64,000 nucleotides of DNA, taken from Armillaria gallica. Lineage: Eukaryota > Basidiomycota > Agaricomycetes > Agaricales > Physalacriaceae. Position 1 is the first letter of the stretch. Each line of letters begins with the position of its first letter. Shown in pieces: positions 58,224 to 64,000 of the stretch. The DNA lies in the NCBI GenBank assembly GCA_037576215.1, contig JBANDB010000008.1, positions 682,001-746,000 of the forward strand, written 5' to 3'. A program made the position numbers and the translations under genes. The notes beneath the pieces are model-generated. The model did no database searches. It saw nothing but the letters and a program-made list of their open reading frames with translations, and had not been told where the DNA came from.

Positions 58224-61185
58224 TCATGTTGTATCTACCAAAACAGCATTTTGACTTCCTGCTCCAGAGTCCCGGAATCAGTAAATGTCTGGTCAAAAAA
58301 AGACGTGCTCCTTACCTGATTCCTTCGCTATAGCATCCTTCCATCCCTCCTCGAACAAATCCGCATTCGCCGAGGGATGTGCGACGGACGCCGCGATCTT
58401 GGGTCGATTCTTGGTCTTGAGATCCGCTTGCCATGCGTCAACAGCTTTCGGCACTTGGCTAGGAGAACTGTGTCAGTCCTGCAACGTGTAGCCCGTTCAC
58501 CAATCTATCTCACCTCGGTGCATACGTCCTAGCAAATAATGCAGCCTCCGGGGCTCGCTGTGTCTTCACCAAGAGATCCACACATGAGTCCGCATCTCCA
58601 AGCTGGAACAGCGAAGCAAAAGCCAAGTTGTTTAAGCCTTTCTCAGCTGTTTGCGGTAATCAGTGATGTTTGATACCGGTAGGAAAGCTTGGCCTTACCG
58701 GCTTTGGACGAGAGGGCCTTCAGGCCATCCCGATCACCAATTGCGAGCAAGAGAAGCATGAGGGCACTCAGATCACCAGCTTTCTCAAAGCTTTCCCGTG
58801 CTAGGTCGAAGCGCCAGACAGTGAGCGCACGGTCGCCTAACGACTTCCATTTAGCCTCGGCTTCCAGCTCCGGTATTGAGCGGGCGATCTCTATGGCTGT
58901 GTCTAAGTCATCGAGTTGGAGGGACAGGTCAAACTTGTGATCTGGATCAGTGGTTACTTGCAACGCGAGCTCCTTGAGGTCTATGAATGTCTGAGTGACA
59001 ATTCTCCTTTCATGTTAGACGGAAAGAACATCTTACCTCTGCTTTCTAAGAACCGGGCGACCTTGTTCAGCTGCTCCTTAGGGAGCGTAGGTAAAATTTC
59101 GTCTGCGGCCGCCATGTCGCCGCGGAGAACGGCGGTTTGGTATTCTACGACACTGAGCGATAGAGAGTAGCCATAGACGTTGACATCTTTGTCGGCGAGG
59201 TAGACGCGGTTGTGGGCGGGTATGTAGCCGAGGAGATACAGAGGCCTAGAAGTACAACTTCAGAGCGGGCCGAGAAAACTGCTTCGTACTTACGTGTCAA
59301 ATGGACTGATAGTATACGACTCGCTGCCCACGAAGTAACACAGTCGCTTGGTAGAAGTTGTGTATATGAAACAGTCGCCAACCCATTTTGCTGTTCGAAC
59401 TCTGCGTGCACGGTGTTAGCAAAAGTACGTTCGTACGCCGGAGAAACTGACCCTTCTTGTACATCCGCAACAACCTCGAAGGCCTCTTCAACACCCTCAT
59501 CGGATATTTCTGCTCCTTCCTCGATCTTAGCATTATATGCATCGCGGTCGAAACGCAGGATATAGAATGAGTCGGCAGCAGTGATTGCCACCAACGAGCC
59601 CGTTCCTGACCAGTAGATATTCTGTGCCTCAACGTCTATTCTCCTCACGATCTCGCCAGACTCCCAATCCCAGAACATGACGAAACCGGATCCTCTAGCA
59701 GCCAAGAGGGTTCCGCCATGTATGCCATCCATCGACCAGCTACCGACGCCTTTCATTCCTGCGCCGCCGCGCTCTCGGAAATTCTTGAAAATCCGTAGCT
59801 TCACTCTGTTTTCGAGAACGGCGTACGTGTTGGAATCAGGAGCCCAGGCGAATGAAATACCATTCCCGAATGATTTGTTTCGCCATGCGAGGGCAGTGTA
59901 GGTGATATACTCTCCATCTCCAACCACAGTGACGAATCGGCCGTTTGGAGAGTGAATGAGAGATGTAGCGAATATCTCGGACGAGCCAATTTCTTTGAGG
60001 GAAATCGGAAGGCGCGCGCCGTCGGATGCGGGAGAGGTGTCGTCTTGCTGGATCATCTGTACGTTCCCAGAAAGGACCTGCTGGTTACGCGTAAAGATGA
60101 GCTTCCCGGAAGGGTCCATGCTGAAGGTTGGTTCATCGCGACCAAGCTAGTTTCGAGTAAGGATCTGATGGGTAGAACGGTAAATAAAGCATACCTTGAT
60201 CACAACAGCGCCCTCGTCGAACCCAACACCGATCTCATTCGCGTCTTTCCTCAGCGCTATACACCACGCGCGCTCCATGGCGTAGCTGAGAGTGTTCTCA
60301 AGACGATATGTGCCGCTATTCCACATCTTGATCGTTCCATCCTCGCTTCCGCTGATGATGATAGGGAGATTGGGATGGAATATGGCAAAAGAGACGTTGT
60401 TGGTGTGGCCTTCCATAGTCTGTACACAACTTTTGCTGAGATAGTCCCAGACCTTGACCGTCTTGTCGTCGCCGGTGGTGACGAGATACGGTTTGTCTGC
60501 GCCAGGATAAAAGTCGACATAGTTTACACCCTTGTCGTGGGCGTCCATGGTGAAGTTGGCGGTGGGCGAACCTATTGACCACATCTTGACGGTACGGTCG
60601 AGACAGGCTGAGGCAAAGGTGTTGGAATCTTTAGGGTTAAATGCAAGATTCATGATGTAGTGCGTGTGGCCTTCATATACCTAGCGACGACGTCAGAAAT
60701 AATGGGTATATGCGCTGTGGACCTCCACGTACCTGGATATTCTTCCAACTCTTGTCCCAGTCCCAGCCCTTGATAGTCATGTCGTCGCTGCCCGTCAAGA
60801 CGATGCTAGCCGTCGGGTGTACTGTCAGACACCGAATATAGTCCGGGTGTGCCTCGAAAGCGGCGACCTTTTCGTGCGTGTTGTAGTTGTAGACACGTAG
60901 CTGGAAGTCATCGGATCCGGCGACGAACCAGTTCTTGCGTGCAATGAACTTGACGCATCGTACTGGGACCTCTGCGACTTCAAATGTCTTGACGAGGACG
61001 CCAGTCTCGTGGTTGTAGATATTCACGGTGCCATTGTAGAGGCCAGTTAGCAGCCAAGGCTCGGTAGGGTGGAAATCGATGCCCTTGACCCGTTCCGACC
61101 GATGGAGTTGCTTCTTCTGCAGAATATATAGTCAGAAAAGAATAACAAAGGTCACTGAGCAACGCACTGTTACTTCAAACAGCAT
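58224..61185 (-). CDS. SEC27: Coatomer subunit beta' (beta'-COP)
   Basis: Ten exons join in phase to 830 aa: 61185-61168, 61116-60733, 60680-60195, 60146-59452, 59401-59294, 59245-59037, 58980-58699, 58646-58514, 58458-58316, 58258-58224. The start MLFEVTKKQLHRSERVKGID is a hallmark. WD40 repeats fill residues 10-300 (HPTEPWLLTGLYNG, VLTGSDDMTIKGWDWD, LVTTGDDKTVKVWDY, IISGSEDGTIKMWN). The second propeller contains RTAKWVGDCFIYTTS and YTISPFDTPLYLLGYIPAHNRVYLA, with the split exactly at splice sites. The alpha-solenoid C-terminal part follows (DLARESFEKAGDLSALMLLL). It is the COPI coat subunit that binds KKxx-type cargo for Golgi-to-ER transport. The first exon has only six codons. Slightly shorter than the yeast protein at its C-terminus. 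Confidence 0.95.
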
Positions 61186-61377
61186 GGCAGTCCGGGTCGA
61201 GGTAGGATGGAGACAAAATGGAAATTACTTTGTGCAGTGTCTCGCAGCTCACGTGGCAACAGCCATCACGCTGTGACCTTCCCACCGTTTGTTATGCACC
61301 TGCCGTTTGCCTCTTTCTTGGGTTCGTCATCGTCTTGAACAGCGCCAAGAGCGTTTTTCCTTCCCTCATACCAGGCT
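61186..61377. promoter_or_regulatory. Bidirectional promoter region
   Basis: Only 192 bp separate the start codons of the coatomer and chitin synthase genes, which are transcribed away from each other. The two promoters must therefore overlap. No clear TATA box is seen. Confidence 0.6.
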
Positions 61378-64000
61378 ATGGCCTCAAATTCCACCCAGGC
61401 CATCGCTTCTGGCGACCTGGTCGACCTTGTGTCGTCTTCAGGTTCGGCCACCATCTATCCTTCTGACGACGCCATTCTCGCTGTTCTCCAGGCTCGCTTT
61501 CGAGCAGATTTACCCTACACTAGAGTTGGCGCCTCCAATTTGGTCGTCGTTAACCCCTACAAGACACTTGCAAATATCAACGATATCAGCGCAAAAGAGT
61601 ATGAAGAGCGGTGCTACAAGGACACCAGCCTTCCCATGGTGGACTCTCCAAAGCCCCTTCAGCCGCATCTATACGACCTTGCAGCAAGGGTATACCTCGT
61701 AATGAGGCGCAGGAACGAGTCGCAGGCTCTTTTGTCGAGGTACGTCGTTGTCTCGAGTTGGCTACCTTTTTGCCGCTAACGAGACATTTGCAGGGGCATC
61801 ACTGGCGCAGGAAAGTCCTCCAGCATACAGCTTTTCATCAGCCAGATACTTCGTCTCTCTAGCCATTCCAACAAGGAGGCAAAGATCGCTGACCAGATCA
61901 AAGCCCTCGGAACTGTCCTGGATTCATTCGGCAATGCCAAGACCCTCATGAGCCCCAATGCCTCACGGCACACCCGCTATCTGGAGCTGCATTTCAACGA
62001 CCGGGGTCGAATATCTTCAGCAAAGGTCCTTGCATTTGGGTTGGACAAGTCGCGCCTTAACAGGCTCACGCAGGAGGAGCGGTCATACCATATCTTTTAT
62101 CAATTCCTTGCCGGTGCGACTACTACAGAGAGAGACAATCTCAACATAGAAGACCCCTCCGATTATGCTCTTCTTGCGTCGTCGGGAACGTACCGGCTGC
62201 CAGCCGGCCCGTTCAGCGACGATTCCATAGCGATGGGAGACTTGCGGCAAGCCATGCGTGTTCTTGGTTTCAAGCCCAAGGCTATGTCCTCCATTTTCTC
62301 CACCCTAATGGCCATCCTCCTCCTTGGCAACCTCCAGTTTTATGATGGAGATACCCACGATTTTGCCGCTTACGTTACCAACGCTCCCGTACTTGATCAT
62401 ATAGCGCGCCTCCTCGGCATCATGTCGGAAGACCTCAGTCAGACGCTTACGAACAAGACAAGTTATGTTCGTAAAGAGCTCTACACAAGCCTTCTCAATG
62501 CCGAGCAGGCCGCCTTGCAACGAGACCATTTTGTCCGTGATCTCTACGCCATCCTGTTCGCCTTCGTTGTGGAGACCGTCAATCACAAGCTTGCGCCATC
62601 ACAGAAAGACCCCTCTCCCCATACACAGGTTGTTATCCTCGACCAGCCTGGCTTCCAGACACGTGGTCCCACGGGTACTGCTTCGATGGCGCTTTCGGGG
62701 GTTACGCCACTGATTTCCGCGTATGGCCAGAATGGGTTTGATGAGTTCTGCATAAACTTCTCCGATGAGTTGCTCCACTCGTATGTTCAGCGCCATATCT
62801 TCGAGGACACCGTCGGGTACAATGGTCAAATATCGGGCGATGGTATCTCACTACCCTCAATCTCCACGATGGACAATCTGGCGTGCGTGGAGCTCTTACG
62901 GGGACCTCAGACCGGTGAACGGCCCCAGCGAAAACCGGGTGGTGTGCTAGGCTCTTTGAACAAGTCATGCTCTGCGCTCAAGTCAGGCAAGGGTGGAGAC
63001 CTTCGTAACGAAGATTTGTTGCAGGATCTGGTAACCAAGTTTGGTGTCCATGCATCTTTTGTGGCTAATCCTGTTGGTGCGACTACCCGAACTTTCTTCG
63101 GCATCAACCACTACGCCGGTTCTTGTTCGTATGACGTCAAGGACTTCATCGAGAAGGATACGGACCTTTTAGATTCCGCCTTTGTCCCTCTGTTGCGCAA
63201 CTCTACTGATCCTTTTGTGGTGAAGCTTTTCTCGGGGCCTTCATTGGCTGCTGAGAGACATAACAGGGATGAAAGTATCGTTGTACAAGCCCAGGTTTCG
63301 TCGTTACCCCTTCGCTCACCCACTCCCATCGCGTCTTCCAGCTCTCCAACTATAGAGGAGTTCCCAGAGTTGGATCGCCAGAAGACATACCCCGTGACGA
63401 CCCAAATCAACTTCACCCTCTCCAACCTCTTCGCTACTATAAGCCATGCGCGACTTTGGACAGTCTCTTGCATACGTCCGAACGACTCTGGCTCCTCCAA
63501 TTCATTCAACAAACAGCGAGTGAAAGCTCAGGTCCGAGCGCTACTTCTACCCGATCTAGCGTCGAGGCGCAGCGTGGAGTACATTTCGGACTACGAAGTG
63601 TCAGAGTTTTGCGAGCGTTACGTGCCAACGATGCGGGGGTCGGAGATGGAGAGGATAACGCAGTGCGCGCGTGCCAACGGATGGAAAGAGGGCGTAGACT
63701 TTGCTCTTGGGCATCGGATGGTCTGGCTTTCGTACTCTGCGTGGAAGATGGTTGAAGATCCTCTTCGTGCGTCTGAGAAGGAGACTCGGAAGCTTTTGAA
63801 AGAAGGGGGCATGTTAGACGATGAGGAGGAGAGTGTCGAGCGGGATGATACCACCGAGTATACCCACCAGGAAGGGCTGGTCCCTGAAGTTGGGCAGGAG
63901 AGTGCGGAAGATCTGCTGCTGACGCGCACCGGTTCCCACGGGACACAGTATCGCGATCCGAATGTTGGGTCATATGGTCAAGGAGGGTTACTTACACCCA
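61378..64000 (+). CDS. Chitin synthase with myosin motor domain (partial)
   Basis: Exon 1 is 61378-61739, there is a 54-nt intron, and exon 2 runs from 61794 off the window end (856 codons seen). The myosin motor-like domain starts with the N-terminal SSGSATIYPSDDAILAVLQ and NLVVVNPYK. It continues with the P-loop GITGAGKSS, formed right after the splice, NASRHTRYLELHF at the switch I position, and ILDQPGFQ at switch II. This is followed by FDEFCINFSDELLHSYVQ, FFGINHYAG, and LFATISHARLWTVSCIRPND. The transmembrane, cytochrome-b5-like and glycosyltransferase parts must lie beyond 64000. Such class V/VI enzymes move along actin and make chitin at growing hyphal tips. The degenerate P-loop (not GESGAGKT) raises the question of whether the motor hydrolyses ATP. 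Confidence 0.92.

Overview
This window looks like nuclear DNA of a mushroom-forming basidiomycete (Agaricomycetes). Genes are broken by many introns of about 46-65 nt with GT/GC...AG borders. The families present are typical of that group: F-box proteins with a coiled-coil N-terminus, a DUF6534-type seven-helix protein, a HET-like protein, a multi-exon P450, GPI-anchored GH16 enzymes and a myosin-motor chitin synthase. All exon joins below were worked out by hand from splice borders, reading phase and comparison between paralogues inside the window.

The left half (about 1-36 kb) is duplicated and repeat-rich. A block holding an AAG/MPG-glycosylase-like gene plus the 3' part of an F-box gene is present twice in inverted orientation, at 1-1840 and 30640-32580. 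Between these lies a large imperfect palindrome. Its arms are about 8750-13685 and 14643-19390, and its unique centre of about 1 kb contains a small hairpin element. Each arm carries, from the outside in, an F-box fragment, a small secreted-protein gene, a DUF6699-like gene and an unclassified coiled-coil gene ('family X'). The right-arm copies are open, while the left arm carries frameshifts and deletions in the two outer genes; family X is intact in both. A third, dead family-X copy with a 21-bp in-frame repeat lies just outside the left arm. Single-copy genes here are a GNAT-ankyrin protein (5.2-6.9 kb), a HET-like protein (20.4-22.3 kb), an HSL-type esterase (24.2-25.6 kb) and two F-box genes.

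The middle (33-40 kb) has two tandem glycine-rich-domain genes. The upstream one is a pseudogene with an in-frame stop and a 657-bp hAT-like element, with an 8-bp target duplication, inside its Gly-rich last exon. The downstream one reconstructs cleanly to 587 aa over 12 exons. Then come a DUF6534 membrane protein (340 aa), a P450 (521 aa), and two tandem GH16 genes about 3.8 kb apart, the second of which has a frameshifted C-terminus.

The right end (55-64 kb) looks like a conserved core region: a Cys-motif protein, the COPI coat subunit beta'-COP (830 aa, minus strand) and, head to head with it across 192 bp, the start of a myosin-motor chitin synthase that runs off the window. Both belong to secretion and cell-wall building. 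Four short terminal-inverted-repeat elements (13.8, 23.1, 35.2 and 53.8 kb) with different target duplications were found. No tRNA, rRNA or CRISPR was recognised.
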